Origin: Spirochaetia bacterium
GTDB taxonomy: Bacteria; Spirochaetota; UBA4802; UBA5550
Direction: 5' to 3'
NCBI GenBank assembly: GCA_009885955.1
Contig: VFJS01000011.1
Location: forward strand, 1 to 49,840
DNA: 49,840 nucleotides
Of this stretch, positions 1-8,136 are shown piece after piece. A program made the position numbers and the translations under genes. Numbering within the stretch: the first letter of the stretch is position 1; the number at the start of each line of letters is the position of its first letter. Below the pieces are notes generated by a model, which was not told where the DNA came from, searched no databases, and saw nothing but the letters and a program-made list of their open reading frames with translations.

Positions 1-1
1 G

Positions 2-100
2 CTGCCATATGCAAAAACGGAAGAAGAAATGAGGGTTTTGCTCCCGAATGTTATTGATGTTGAAATTATTCAAGAATTTCGGAAGGGTGCAGGTAACTGA
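2..100 (+). CDS. C-terminal end of an unknown protein, cut by the window edge
   Basis: The frame starting at base 2 is open to a TGA at 98-100 and encodes the last 32 residues of a protein, ending in EFRKGAGN. It looks coding rather than a chance shadow: it is acidic and hydrophobic in alternation and ends where the next frame takes over. The family cannot be told from so little. The stop lies inside the next reading frame, so the two genes probably formed a translationally coupled pair. Confidence 0.5.
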   Translation: MPYAKTEEEMRVLLPNVIDVEIIQEFRKGAGN

Positions 101-281
101 ACGCTTACATAGGAAGAGTGGCAAAACATATGATGAAAAAAGTTTATCAGTTGAGATTATTGATATTCCCTTTGAAATGCTTGTAGCTGTTGCCGAATCA
201 ATAGCAAAAGAATTTAATCAAAAAGAAGTATTAGTTAAAAGTTATGATAATGGTAGAATTATCTTAGTAGATAGAAATTAA
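48..281 (+). CDS. Small hypothetical protein
   Basis: This frame encodes up to 77 residues and I do not recognise the family. The first 13 codons overlap the end of the upstream gene and look non-native, so the GTG at 87 (64 residues, starting VQVTERLHRK) is an equally good start that shortens the overlap to 14 bases. A GGAAGG run directly abuts that GTG, so neither start has an ideal ribosome site. The protein is mixed alpha/beta with no membrane segment or cysteine cluster. It is separated by 16 bases from the paralogue array that follows. Confidence 0.6.
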   Translation: MLLMLKLFKNFGRVQVTERLHRKSGKTYDEKSLSVEIIDIPFEMLVAVAESIAKEFNQKEVLVKSYDNGRIILVDRN

Positions 282-297
282 AATAACGGTAATCTTA

Positions 298-909
298 ATG
301 AAAAGATATAGAAGTAAAATAACTGAAAATAAAATTAAAAAATATGTCTATGAAAAATATGGTCATAAATTATTTGAACATTCTTTTTCTCGTATATGGC
401 AGCATAGATCAAATGGATTTTTTATTATATCTGCCTTTCGTGGAAAATACACTGATGATGAAAATATAATAAGACATGAAAAATTAAAAAATCATTTAAA
501 ACAGAATAAATTAGGATTCTTTGAAGTTGATGGAGTCTATATTTATGATGATGGAACTAAGGATTCTGAATTAAGTTTATTTGTTCCCTTTATAAGTAAA
601 GAATACAGTTCAGACCAAATAAAAGATATTGCAATGAAAGCTGGTAAAATAATTAATCAAGAAAGTATTTTATTCAAGTACCCCGAATATGAATCAAATG
701 AGTACGTGTATTTATATCCGAATAGTAATAAAATCCAAATTGTAGGTAATAAGTTAGATTTTGATACAGTTAAGAAAGCATATTCACAATTAAGAAAAGG
801 TAGTCATGCAGGAAGAAAAGTTGCATTTGATTATGTTATGGAAGGAGTGAGATTACCGAATAATCATATTGATGCCGGTTCAATGCTGGCTGAAGGTATT
901 TTATTTTAG
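298..909 (+). CDS. DUF3293-like protein, first member of a five-paralogue array
   Basis: A 203-residue soluble protein. Residues about 40-120 follow a pattern shared with the next four genes: a strand with a small-residue turn (FIISAFRG), an Asn/Arg-rich helix (ENIIRHEKL), a strand ending in DGVYIY, and ExSxFVP. This order resembles DUF3293 (AFiTAwNP, N-x-x-R-x-x-x-L, G, E-S), but the match is by eye only. A C-terminal stretch containing KKAYSQLRKG is shared with the second and third members. The function is unknown. It is followed after 26 bases by its closest neighbour paralogue, so the array is probably co-transcribed. The gene ends in TAG, which shows that UAG is an ordinary stop here. 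Confidence 0.75.
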   Translation: MKRYRSKITENKIKKYVYEKYGHKLFEHSFSRIWQHRSNGFFIISAFRGKYTDDENIIRHEKLKNHLKQNKLGFFEVDGVYIYDDGTKDSELSLFVPFISKEYSSDQIKDIAMKAGKIINQESILFKYPEYESNEYVYLYPNSNKIQIVGNKLDFDTVKKAYSQLRKGSHAGRKVAFDYVMEGVRLPNNHIDAGSMLAEGILF

Positions 910-935
910 ATGGAATTATTAAAAAGGTTACAGTA

Positions 936-1625
936 ATGGAAAGATATAAAAAACAATTTCTTGAGAAATATTCCAGTGGGAACTTTTATGATGGTAAGTA
1001 CTGGAATTATGAGAGTCTCTTTAAAAAATCATTGAGCAAGGTTTATCAACACTTTGCTGATTCGGGATTTATTATTGGTTCAGCATTTAGACCTGTTGTT
1101 GTTGATCCTATTATACGAGAAAAAATTAATGGAGTCGAATTTGATGATGAAAATTTACGTAGACATAAATTTCTTTTGAAATGGTTAAAAAGTTTAAAAT
1201 TAGTATTTATAGTTATTGATGGGGTATGGAAAGATATAAAGACAGGTATAAAAGCTTCAGAGTTATCTGTAATGGTTCCTTACTTTGCAAAGTATACCTC
1301 TGATGAATTTTTAAACATTGCTTTACATTGGACTGCAATAGGAGAACCGGAACAAGGACATTTTTGTCAGGATGCGGTATTGGTAAAAGACCCTGATCCT
1401 AATTATGGTAAATTATTTTTACTTTCTAAAGATGAATCAACAAAAACTATTAAAGGAATCTTCAAGCCTGATCAAATTGCTGAATTTTATTCACAGTTTA
1501 AACAAAAGAATGCTAAACATATAAGTAATCATTCAGGAAGGACTTTTGTGTTTGAGGGAGTCCAGACATATGATAGATTTTATAGTAGAGATATTTTACT
1601 TCGTGAAGGACATACTTTTGTATGA
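936..1625 (+). CDS. DUF3293-like protein, second array member
   Basis: A 229-residue protein with the same plan as the first array member: FIIGSAFR, then DDENLRRHKFLLKWL, IDGVW, ASELSVMVP, and a C-terminal EFYSQFKQKN block. It carries an insertion of about 15 residues between the first strand and the Asn/Arg helix, and another (GEPEQGHFCQ) before the QDAVLV strand that in DUF3293-like proteins would carry a conserved Gln-Ala. The ribosome site is AAGG eight bases before the ATG. There is no signal peptide or membrane segment. Biochemical function is unknown; paralogy with its neighbours is the safe statement. Confidence 0.75.
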   Translation: MERYKKQFLEKYSSGNFYDGKYWNYESLFKKSLSKVYQHFADSGFIIGSAFRPVVVDPIIREKINGVEFDDENLRRHKFLLKWLKSLKLVFIVIDGVWKDIKTGIKASELSVMVPYFAKYTSDEFLNIALHWTAIGEPEQGHFCQDAVLVKDPDPNYGKLFLLSKDESTKTIKGIFKPDQIAEFYSQFKQKNAKHISNHSGRTFVFEGVQTYDRFYSRDILLREGHTFV

Positions 1626-1638
1626 TATAGAGAATTTT

Positions 1639-2229
1639 ATGAAAATTGACAATAATGAATATAAACGAAAATCAATAATATGGTATCATATAAATAATCC
1701 AGAAATATGGTTTGGGGTCATATCAGCTTATAACCATGCAAAATATTCAAATACGAAAAATAAAGAGAGGCATGATCAATTAATACAGGATGTGAATACC
1801 ATTAAGGAAATGAAATACCTCTGTATAGAACAAAGAATTACTTATAATCAACAAATTGAAAATGAAAGAAATTCTTCAACAAAGGAAGAGCTAAGCTTGT
1901 TTATCCCCCAGATTTCATTTGAAAATTGCATGAAATTATGCAAAAAATATCAATTGAGATCATACATTTACAAGGATGAAAATGGACTTGGATTGTATGA
2001 TGGAGAATCAGGATCATTAATCGAAAAATTTAAAGATTTCGAAGGGCCTCAAATCCTCAGCCAAATAGATATCGAAAAAGCCTACTCCCAATGGATCAGG
2101 GCGAAATTCAGTGAGACGATTATATTCATCGCTGTCCATGAATATTATATCCCATCCAGGCTCGCTGCCTATAGAGCTATGAAAACCAGAATACTTCCAT
2201 CAACGGAGTGGATCAGGATAGAAGGATAA
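1639..2229 (+). CDS. DUF3293-like protein, third array member
   Basis: The frame is open from 1546, but the ATG at 1639 is preferred because it clears the previous gene (stop at 1625) and gives a 196-residue protein beginning MKIDNNEYK. Shared features are GVISAYNHA, KERHDQLIQ, EELSLFIP and IEKAYSQW. It has lost the Gly between the second and third strands that its relatives keep. The last 60 codons are visibly richer in GC than the first part, as in the next gene, which hints at a recombination seam inside the array. Four bases separate its stop from the next start. Unknown function. Confidence 0.7.
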   Translation: MKIDNNEYKRKSIIWYHINNPEIWFGVISAYNHAKYSNTKNKERHDQLIQDVNTIKEMKYLCIEQRITYNQQIENERNSSTKEELSLFIPQISFENCMKLCKKYQLRSYIYKDENGLGLYDGESGSLIEKFKDFEGPQILSQIDIEKAYSQWIRAKFSETIIFIAVHEYYIPSRLAAYRAMKTRILPSTEWIRIEG

Positions 2230-2233
2230 GGCT

Positions 2234-2851
2234 ATGAAGAAAGACTTTTGCCAATCAAAAGAGCTTTCATTGCCAGAATTATGGGCATTGAATATGGTAC
2301 ATGATTGTGGAGCCATTACTTCTTACACGAAAATGGATAATAGCCCCGGGGGAGAGGGCCGTTTATTTTCTGAAAAAGAAAACCAGCAGAGAGATAAGAC
2401 CCTGCGAATAAAACTGATAAATCTGGAATATCTTGTTGTTGAGGTTCGAGGGACTATGCCAGGGTGTGAAGTGGGGTCTCCAGTTTCCTGTTATTTCGTT
2501 GCCGATCATCACGATCGGGGTGAGCTTAGTTGGGACATAACAGCGTTGGGAGAATATTTCTATCAGGGTTCTGTATTACTTGTACCCAAAAGTGGAGTGA
2601 ATAATGTTGGAGAAGGTGCATACCTTTATGGCACCAGTCATAGCATCGGTAATAAAATCGGTTATGGAGAAAAGTTTTTTCTGGATAAAAATCAATGGGG
2701 GGGTGAATCTACAATATTAACCGGATGTATAAATGGCAATCCCCTTATCTTTGATCAAGTACAAAGAATATATGGCATGCCCGGAACAGGATATGGTGTT
2801 TGGGGGCTAAGGGTGTTGGCACAAATGGACTGGTGGGAGATAAAAGTATAA
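2234..2851 (+). CDS. DUF3293-like protein, fourth array member
   Basis: A 205-residue protein aligned with its neighbours through GAITSYTK, NQQRDKTLRIKL, LEYLVVEVRG and the strand GSVLLVPKSG. It has the array's general layout but very low identity to the other members, and a Gly/Trp-rich C terminus (YGVWGLRVLAQMDWWE). It starts four bases after the previous stop, with AAGG in the intergenic bases, so it is translationally close-coupled. No catalytic motif can be picked out. The function is unknown. Confidence 0.72.
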   Translation: MKKDFCQSKELSLPELWALNMVHDCGAITSYTKMDNSPGGEGRLFSEKENQQRDKTLRIKLINLEYLVVEVRGTMPGCEVGSPVSCYFVADHHDRGELSWDITALGEYFYQGSVLLVPKSGVNNVGEGAYLYGTSHSIGNKIGYGEKFFLDKNQWGGESTILTGCINGNPLIFDQVQRIYGMPGTGYGVWGLRVLAQMDWWEIKV

Positions 2852-2870
2852 CAGTATTGGAAAGAATATC

Positions 2871-3428
2871 ATGAAAAAAAGATTTAAATTAACCAAGTTA
2901 CCGATGGTAGTTCGGATGATGCTTGGATTTATTCCAACAGTCAAAACCTTCGGAATCATAACTGGAAAAAATCCATTGGGTGTAAAGCTGTCAGTAGAAG
3001 ATAACGAGTTGCTGAACAGGGAGCTATTCTATTATCTGAGAAGTGCACATCATTCTTTCATCAAGCCTGATGATGTAATATTTGAAGATTTAGAATCCCC
3101 TTTTTTTATTGTGAATGTTGCTTTGGATGAAATGAAGGATATTGCCGTTAAGTATGAACAAAGAGGGTTCATCTTTGGGGAAAATAAAGGTCCCGGACCT
3201 TCTGTTTTTCATTATATTCAAGCAATCATTAATAATGATATGCCCCTAAAATCGTCTGATTATACAATAAACCATATCCAAATGATATTTCAAGGAACCC
3301 GATATATGGAAGATCGGTTCAATGAAAATACGAGTGAAAAATTCATTGTTCCAGTTTTAGGTAAAATCTTGAGAGTACCGAGTTTAGTTAGTACTTTTAA
3401 CTCTTGTTTTTGTCAATTTGTATTTTAA
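2871..3428 (+). pseudogene. N-terminal part of fifth array member, interrupted by the insertion sequence
   Basis: Codons 1-166 belong to a DUF3293-like paralogue (GIITGKNP, NRELFYYLRS, FFIVNVALDE, EQRGFIFG). From base 3368 the frame runs into the left end of the insertion sequence and picks up 19 unrelated residues before a stop at 3428. Removing bases 3368-5238 and one 7-bp target copy joins 2871-3367 to 5246-5501 in frame: 497 + 256 = 753 bases, a 250-residue protein. The insertion therefore looks recent, because the two halves show no further damage. The truncated product may still be made but lacks the last third. Confidence 0.85.
3361..3380. repeat. Left end of the insertion sequence: target duplication plus terminal inverted repeat
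   Basis: Bases 3361-3367 (GTAAAAT) are the left copy of the target duplication. Bases 3368-3380 (CTTGAGAGTACCG) are the left terminal inverted repeat, an exact reverse complement of the right end. Beyond 13 bases the match between the two ends becomes poor. Confidence 0.92.
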
Positions 3429-3714
3429 GAATCGATAATTCGATGCTCAAGTCGATCCATTGCTCTACCAATCGTTTGAACTTTTTATAGGCTGCAATCT
3501 GCCTGCGGGCTTCCCCCACCTCTTCCAGCCGGACATAGGCGGTATGACTTTTCATTTTGCGGGTATAGCTGATCTGCCAGTAGGAACCTTCGCCCTTCCG
3601 GGGATTCTTGTACTGGCGGGTCAATGACCCCGGCCGGAACAGACCGATTTCCCCCAACTCCTGTTTTATTTTACCGATTTTTCGTTCAATGTACTGTATC
3701 CTTTTTTTTCTCAT
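3397..3714 (-). CDS. DUF6788-like accessory protein of the insertion sequence
   Basis: A 105-residue basic protein. It shows the DUF6788 pattern: an N-terminal helix with YIERKIGKIKQEL, then RPGSLTRQY, a short turn, SYWQISYTRKMKSHTAYVRLEE, and a C-terminal helix rich in Arg/Lys (ARRQIAAYKKFKRLVEQW). The Cys pair seen in many relatives after the PGSL-x-x-QY block is absent. Such proteins are often found beside transposases; whether they regulate or assist transposition is not known to me. It is divergent from the transposase, its C-terminal end lies 17 bases from the left inverted repeat, and both promoters must share the 3715-3803 gap. Confidence 0.75.
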   Translation of the reverse strand: MRKKRIQYIERKIGKIKQELGEIGLFRPGSLTRQYKNPRKGEGSYWQISYTRKMKSHTAYVRLEEVGEARRQIAAYKKFKRLVEQWIDLSIELSILKIQIDKNKS

Positions 3715-3735
3715 CGCCTCTCCTTTTTTTGTTGC

Positions 3736-3759
3736 AGTATAGCATATACATGCTATACT
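3736..3759. promoter_or_regulatory. Perfect 10-bp-arm palindrome in the divergent IS promoter region
   Basis: AGTATAGCAT and ATGCTATACT are exact reverse complements separated by four bases (ATAC). The palindrome sits midway between the starts of the DUF6788-like gene and the transposase. It is a strong candidate operator for a dimeric repressor controlling both genes, possibly the DUF6788-like protein itself. This role is inferred from position only. Confidence 0.6.
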
Positions 3760-3803
3760 AACGGAAGAAAAATGTCAACAAAAAAACAATAGGAGAATAA
3801 ACA

Positions 3804-5207
3804 ATGATGCTCTGGAGACATTGGTGGCGGCTCGCCAGTCAACTGCACGGCGCCTGCTCGCGAACACGAACTTTTCTGTGGATGGTTATCTGCATGGCGG
3901 GAATGACGATCCGTGTGGAGTTGCTCGGCGTGACAAGCCTCGTACGCGCCCTGGGGCTAAAGCCGGCCTGTTATGACCGGATGCTGGATTTCTTTCACAG
4001 CCCGGCTTTGAATATCCAAAAGCTCACCCTGGCCTGGCGCAAGCTGGTCTTCAAACATCATCCAGGCATTCTGCGTATCGGGGGCCGACCTGTGCTCGTC
4101 GGTGACGGGATCAAGGTTGCCAAGTCCGGTCGAAAAATGCCGGCTGTCAAAAAACTCCATCAACAGTCGGAATCGAACACCAAACCAGAGTACATCTTCG
4201 GCCATTCCTGTCAGGCCGTCGCCGTACTGGCCCAGGCCTTGTTCAGCGTCGTCGCCATACCGCTGACCTGCCGCATCCACGAGGGCGTAGTTTTTTCCAA
4301 TCGCGACCGGCGAACGCTCCTGGATAAGATGATCGCTCTGGTTGACTCGCTGGACATTAGCGAATCGTTCTACTTTGTCGCCGACGCCTACTACGCCTCC
4401 GGCAAAATCGTTCGTGGGCTGCTTGACAAAGGGAACCAGCTAGTCACCAGAGTCAAGCGTAACGCGGTGGCCTATTGGCCTGCTCCGGCCCAGGGCGCGC
4501 TTCGGCACAGAGGACGTCCGAAAACATACGGCAAAAAAATTAAAGTCGTATCGTTGCTCAAGGACCAAAGCGCAATGACTGAAGCCGCCAGCCCCATTTA
4601 TGGTGAAAAAAATGTAGTCCTCCAATTCCGGACAGCCGACCTGTTATGGCGGCCGGTCGGAATTCTCGTTCGTTTCGTGGCGGTCATCCATCCGCAACGG
4701 GGCTCGATCCTGCTGATGAGCACGGACCAGAATTTGTCGCCACTGCAGATCATTCAAATCTACGGCCTGCGGTTTAAGATCGAGGTCTCCTTTAAACAAG
4801 CGCTGCGAGTCGTCGGCGCATATGCTTATCACTTCTGGATGGCCGCCATGACGCCGCTCCGACGCAAAAGCGGTAACCAACATCTACATCGAAAACCGGC
4901 AAATTACCGCGATGGTGTGCGACGAAAGATCGCGGCATATCACCGTCACATTCAACTGGGCCTGATCGCTCAGGGATTGCTTCAGATACTGTCCGCTACT
5001 GTTCCGCAGTTGGTTTGGTCCTCGTTTGGCTCCTGGCTGCGAACCATCCGTCCCGGGTTGGCTCCCTCGGAATTGGTCGTGGCGATCTCCCTGAGAAATA
5101 CGCTGCCGGAATTTCTCGCGGATACCGCGGATGCTGAAAACTTGAAGAAATTCATGCAAAAAAACATCGATCCCGCCAGGGCGGAGGGATTCCGTCTGAT
5201 CTCATGA
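3804..5207 (+). CDS. DDE transposase, IS4 superfamily-like
   Basis: A 467-residue basic protein. Candidate catalytic residues are the Asp in VLVGDGIKV (about residue 102), the Asp in FVADAYYASG (about 194), and the Glu in YGLRFKIEVSFKQ (about 330). That last block has the Y-x-x-R-x-x-x-E spacing of the IS4 YREK signature. The order of motifs, the large insert between the second Asp and the Glu, and the length fit a DDE_Tnp_1-type enzyme. The ribosome site TAGGAG lies ten bases before the ATG. Codon use is GC-rich and unlike the surrounding genes. The frame is intact, so the enzyme is probably active. It cuts and joins DNA at the 13-bp ends and duplicates 7 bp of target. Confidence 0.9.
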   Translation: MMLWRHWWRLASQLHGACSRTRTFLWMVICMAGMTIRVELLGVTSLVRALGLKPACYDRMLDFFHSPALNIQKLTLAWRKLVFKHHPGILRIGGRPVLVGDGIKVAKSGRKMPAVKKLHQQSESNTKPEYIFGHSCQAVAVLAQALFSVVAIPLTCRIHEGVVFSNRDRRTLLDKMIALVDSLDISESFYFVADAYYASGKIVRGLLDKGNQLVTRVKRNAVAYWPAPAQGALRHRGRPKTYGKKIKVVSLLKDQSAMTEAASPIYGEKNVVLQFRTADLLWRPVGILVRFVAVIHPQRGSILLMSTDQNLSPLQIIQIYGLRFKIEVSFKQALRVVGAYAYHFWMAAMTPLRRKSGNQHLHRKPANYRDGVRRKIAAYHRHIQLGLIAQGLLQILSATVPQLVWSSFGSWLRTIRPGLAPSELVVAISLRNTLPEFLADTADAENLKKFMQKNIDPARAEGFRLIS

Positions 5208-5225
5208 CAAGAATCCGTCTGAAAA

Positions 5226-5245
5226 CGGTACTCTCAAGGTAAAAT
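5226..5245. repeat. Right end of the insertion sequence: terminal inverted repeat plus target duplication
   Basis: Bases 5226-5238 (CGGTACTCTCAAG) are the exact reverse complement of the left end. Bases 5239-5245 (GTAAAAT) are the second copy of the target duplication. The final ATG-G of this duplication lets the downstream gene fragment start with an ATG at 5244. Confidence 0.92.
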
Positions 5246-5501
5246 GAAAGAGGCTATATTCAAAGACTGGTTTTTAATTGAAAGAAAATCCGGTAAAAAA
5301 ATTTATTATTATCAAGAAGAAGATGTTACTTTAGATATGAATGAAGTAGAGAAAGAGGTTTTAGAGAGGATTGAGGAAATTATCCCGGAAAACAGGACGG
5401 GGAGGTCCAGATGGGAAAGCAGGGGGATCATAAACCACCAATACAGTTATTTTAATGATGATTGGAAATCAAAAGATATTAACAAGGGGAAAAAGTTATG
5501 A
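5246..5501 (+). pseudogene. C-terminal part of the fifth array member
   Basis: This is the continuation of the gene begun at 2871. It encodes about 85 residues beginning KEAIFKDWFLIERK, very rich in Glu, Lys and Tyr. An ATG formed across the target duplication at 5244 could allow separate translation, but no ribosome site lies before it, since the preceding bases are the insertion sequence end. Read alone it would pass for a small hypothetical gene; the in-frame reconstruction shows that it is the lost third of its array paralogue. Confidence 0.85.
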
Positions 5502-5556
5502 ATCGATACTTCCTACACGTCATATTGGGAAGACTGGAATTACAGGAGAGTATTAA

Positions 5557-6081
5557 TTGAAAAACAAAAGAAAGAATGATTTCAATGATGATATACCCTC
5601 TCTCTTCGAGAAATGGCTTTCAGTCAACCGGGAGAGATTTATCCATAAACCTATAATAATGGAAAAAACTAAAGAAGGGATATCAATTAAATACGATGGG
5701 ATCATTCCTGAAATAGAGGCCTATATAAATTCGGGTGGCATGATAGTAGAAGCGAAGTTTCCCGATGATGCGATGTGGGACATGTTAAGGGACATAGATA
5801 TAGGTATAGATATAACTGATTCCGGAGAATATTTTTGTACCTGGTGTATAAATGAACATCAAAAATTATATCCAACTATTGAGGCCCTCGTATATGAACA
5901 CCTTTTTGAGGATTTTCTCCAGTGGTCCAATGAAAAAATATCAACTGAAAAATATCTTATACTTTGCAGTGTGGGGAACGGTACAACATGGGCTAAAATT
6001 ATCGATGCAGATGAAAATATTGACACAAAAAATGTCGTGGCCTTATTCTCTATGGATGAATCGTATCGGAAATGGGAGTGA
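5557..6081 (+). CDS. Unknown soluble protein, paralogue of the gene at 40944
   Basis: A 174-residue acidic protein starting at TTG, chosen because AGGAG lies eight bases upstream and because the paralogue begins at the same residue. The two copies are alike over their whole length, roughly four residues in five by eye, with invariant blocks such as FEKWL, NRERFIHKPIIM, GDIDITDSGEYFCTWC-like segments and SMDESYRKWE at the end. Four Trp and two Cys are conserved. I do not recognise the family. Its stop lies four bases from the stop of the convergent deiminase-like gene. In the second locus the same gene is directly followed by a DUF6915-like gene; here the corresponding gene is 6.5 kb away. Confidence 0.8.
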   Translation: MKNKRKNDFNDDIPSLFEKWLSVNRERFIHKPIIMEKTKEGISIKYDGIIPEIEAYINSGGMIVEAKFPDDAMWDMLRDIDIGIDITDSGEYFCTWCINEHQKLYPTIEALVYEHLFEDFLQWSNEKISTEKYLILCSVGNGTTWAKIIDADENIDTKNVVALFSMDESYRKWE

Positions 6082-6085
6082 AGTG

Positions 6086-7078
6086 TCAATATGTCCAGCT
6101 GAAGCAATTCAAAGCCCCGCCAAAATGTGACAGAGGACCTGCTTCAACCGGTATTATTTTAACATCAGGAAGATATTTATTAAACAACTCCAGTGCCTTT
6201 ATATCGGAAGGGATTCCATATACAGGCATAAAAAGACATTCTCCGGTTCGAAGAAAGTTTATATGGTTACCGAAGATCGATGGGATATGATCGATTACTT
6301 CATCAATTAGTATTGCTCCAGGAATTTTAATAATATTGAATTTATCATTGGACTGTTCTTTTATCGTTTTAACTATCCGGCTCAAATAAAAATTCTCTTT
6401 TTTCATTATGATATGAAAGCTATTAACTGCGATGGTAGTGGGAGATATAAAGCGCACATTCCCATCAATATGGCCAGTGGGGTCTTCCGGGTCTTCTTCG
6501 ATGATGATCAGATTGTTGATGCCGAGTTTTTCTTTGAAAAGCGACATTATTTCATTCTTTGAATAACCGGGATTGTCATGGAGCACCCTTGAAGTCATGA
6601 TGGCCCAGCCATTCCCGTTGTGGGTCATATTCCCGCCATCGAGTACAATGGGGATGTTGAACATGGGCTTACTTAGAATGCCGGCAATGGACCTGCCTAT
6701 GTTGTCTGATGATAGGGATTCATCTTTATGGAGATACGAGGGATTGTAGATGAATTTTACGAGAACATCCCGGCCTGTTTTGTCAACTGCATTCATTGGA
6801 GCGAAGTCCCGTATCCATATATCATGAATATCAGGATTATGTATTATCCTGAAATTGGAATTGATCTTCCCAATTTCATTATCTGGAACTGGATGCCTTG
6901 AAAAAATCATGAGCTCTTTTATTGCAGGTATTTTGCTGACAATATCTTTATAGACGGGCAAGATATTGATTCCCTGATAATACTTGTCAATACCTCCAGG
7001 CCAAACAAGGGAAATGCCGTTTTTTAATTCCCAATCCGGGAGCAGGCGTAATGGATATTTAACATTATCTTTTTCCAT
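6086..7078 (-). CDS. Agmatine deiminase / peptidyl-arginine deiminase family protein
   Basis: A 330-residue enzyme of the PPAD/agmatine deiminase family, which hydrolyses a guanidinium group (agmatine to N-carbamoylputrescine in true AguA enzymes). Family motifs in order are DIWIRDFAPM, LDGGN, DPTGHIDGNVRF and, near the C terminus, GGALNCFSW, whose Cys is the expected nucleophile. The His of TGHIDG and the acidic residues are present, so the site looks intact. The ATG at 7078 is preferred over the longer frame because GGAGG lies seven bases upstream and the family begins near there. No polyamine genes are adjacent, so the physiological substrate is uncertain. Confidence 0.88.
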   Translation of the reverse strand: MEKDNVKYPLRLLPDWELKNGISLVWPGGIDKYYQGINILPVYKDIVSKIPAIKELMIFSRHPVPDNEIGKINSNFRIIHNPDIHDIWIRDFAPMNAVDKTGRDVLVKFIYNPSYLHKDESLSSDNIGRSIAGILSKPMFNIPIVLDGGNMTHNGNGWAIMTSRVLHDNPGYSKNEIMSLFKEKLGINNLIIIEEDPEDPTGHIDGNVRFISPTTIAVNSFHIIMKKENFYLSRIVKTIKEQSNDKFNIIKIPGAILIDEVIDHIPSIFGNHINFLRTGECLFMPVYGIPSDIKALELFNKYLPDVKIIPVEAGPLSHFGGALNCFSWTY

Positions 7079-7339
7079 CAAGGTCCTCCAGTCATCTCCA
7101 AAGTATACTCGGAAGTTATAATAAAAGGTAACCCCCCAAGGGAGAGGTGGATGTTCTTTTATGATGTATAATACAATCATAAAGATGTAGATGAATAATC
7201 ATGATTCAAATCGTGGAATTTTATCGGTCACTGAATTCCAGGAAATTATTATTAGTATTTGAATAAATCACCATTTGTGTTGAAAAGTAAAAAAATTGAA
7301 TAATAATTATCTTTAACATAAATTATCAAAGGAGTTGCC

Positions 7340-8023
7340 ATGGATGCAAAAAATATTGAACTTGTTGATACAGTTATTAATCAATTCATTAAAAATTATC
7401 CCCATGAAAGATATTTCAGAGAATCTGACATTGTCTGGACGATTCAAAAGAAACTGCAGGAGAAACTTAAAGCCCCCTATAAAGTTTTCCATGAATACCC
7501 GATCAAACTGTTATACCCGATGAAAATGACATATAAAAAATGGAACGATATCATCGAATTGACTGGGTATGAAAATGATTTAGATATATATTATCATGAT
7601 GAATCCAAAAATAAAGTTCTCAATGAAGAAATCGATATAGATGAATTGAAAAGATTATTTTCAAATATTGAAATGGATGGGTCATATTTTGAGCCCTGTT
7701 ATACAGATTTATCAATCGTTAATAATAAAGCTGAATCAATTGATCTTGACAATAAACCTGAAATAGTCATCCAATGTAAATTTGAACCTGATATAAAAAA
7801 CCGCAGAGGCTTTGATTTTAGGAATAACATAAGCAACGGGATCAATAAGAAAAAGGATATACTATATGATATGAAAATCATTGATCATTGCATTAGCCAA
7901 AAATTGGTAAAATGCGGGTATTTAATAATGGTCGATGAGAGTAATAAATTTAATGAAATCTTATCCGGCAAATTTGAAAGAAGAGAGAATAATGTTTGGA
8001 TATATAAAAAATCTATGAAATAA
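7340..8023 (+). CDS. PD-(D/E)XK-like protein, paralogue of the gene at 8694
   Basis: A 227-residue protein with AGGAG five bases before the ATG. The centre has YTDLSIV (Asp) followed about 20 residues later by PEIVIQCKFE, which fits a PD-(D/E)XK core with the ExK position occupied by Gln-Cys-Lys. The paralogue at 8694 has the better motif ECK. An N-terminal block, SDIVWTIQKKLQEKL then YKVFHEYPI, is shared with the paralogue, as is the late strand GYLIMVDE. The replaced acidic residue may mean this copy is inactive or uses another ligand. It could act as a nuclease subunit or a DNA-binding partner. Confidence 0.7.
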   Translation: MDAKNIELVDTVINQFIKNYPHERYFRESDIVWTIQKKLQEKLKAPYKVFHEYPIKLLYPMKMTYKKWNDIIELTGYENDLDIYYHDESKNKVLNEEIDIDELKRLFSNIEMDGSYFEPCYTDLSIVNNKAESIDLDNKPEIVIQCKFEPDIKNRRGFDFRNNISNGINKKKDILYDMKIIDHCISQKLVKCGYLIMVDESNKFNEILSGKFERRENNVWIYKKSMK

Positions 8024-8136
8024 GTTATCAATATATTGCAATATTCTTCTTTCCCTTGAATGACTTTGGTCTTTATAATGATTATACATGGTTTTTTTAT
8101 GAGATATTCTAATAATGAATGTGGCAGGTAATAAAA

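Larger units (their letters stand above)
3368..5238. mobile_element. Complete 1,871-bp IS4-superfamily-like insertion sequence with accessory DUF6788 gene
   Basis: The element is bounded by exact 13-bp inverted repeats and flanked by a 7-bp direct repeat. It contains two divergent genes, a DUF6788-like gene on the minus strand and a DDE transposase on the plus strand, with a perfect palindrome between them. Its base composition is strikingly GC-rich against AT-rich flanks, so it came from a higher-GC donor. All parts appear intact, so it may still be mobile. The IS subgroup is not assigned; the terminal sequence should be compared with ISfinder entries. Confidence 0.92.

Noticed and set aside
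3957-5167. Several minus-strand frames of 61-107 codons inside the transposase
   Set aside because: They arise from the GC-rich codons of the transposase on the opposite strand and have no family pattern or ribosome sites.
5852-6290. Plus-strand frames overlapping the end of the gene at 5557 and the deiminase gene
   Set aside because: They overlap well-supported genes in other frames and show no independent conservation.
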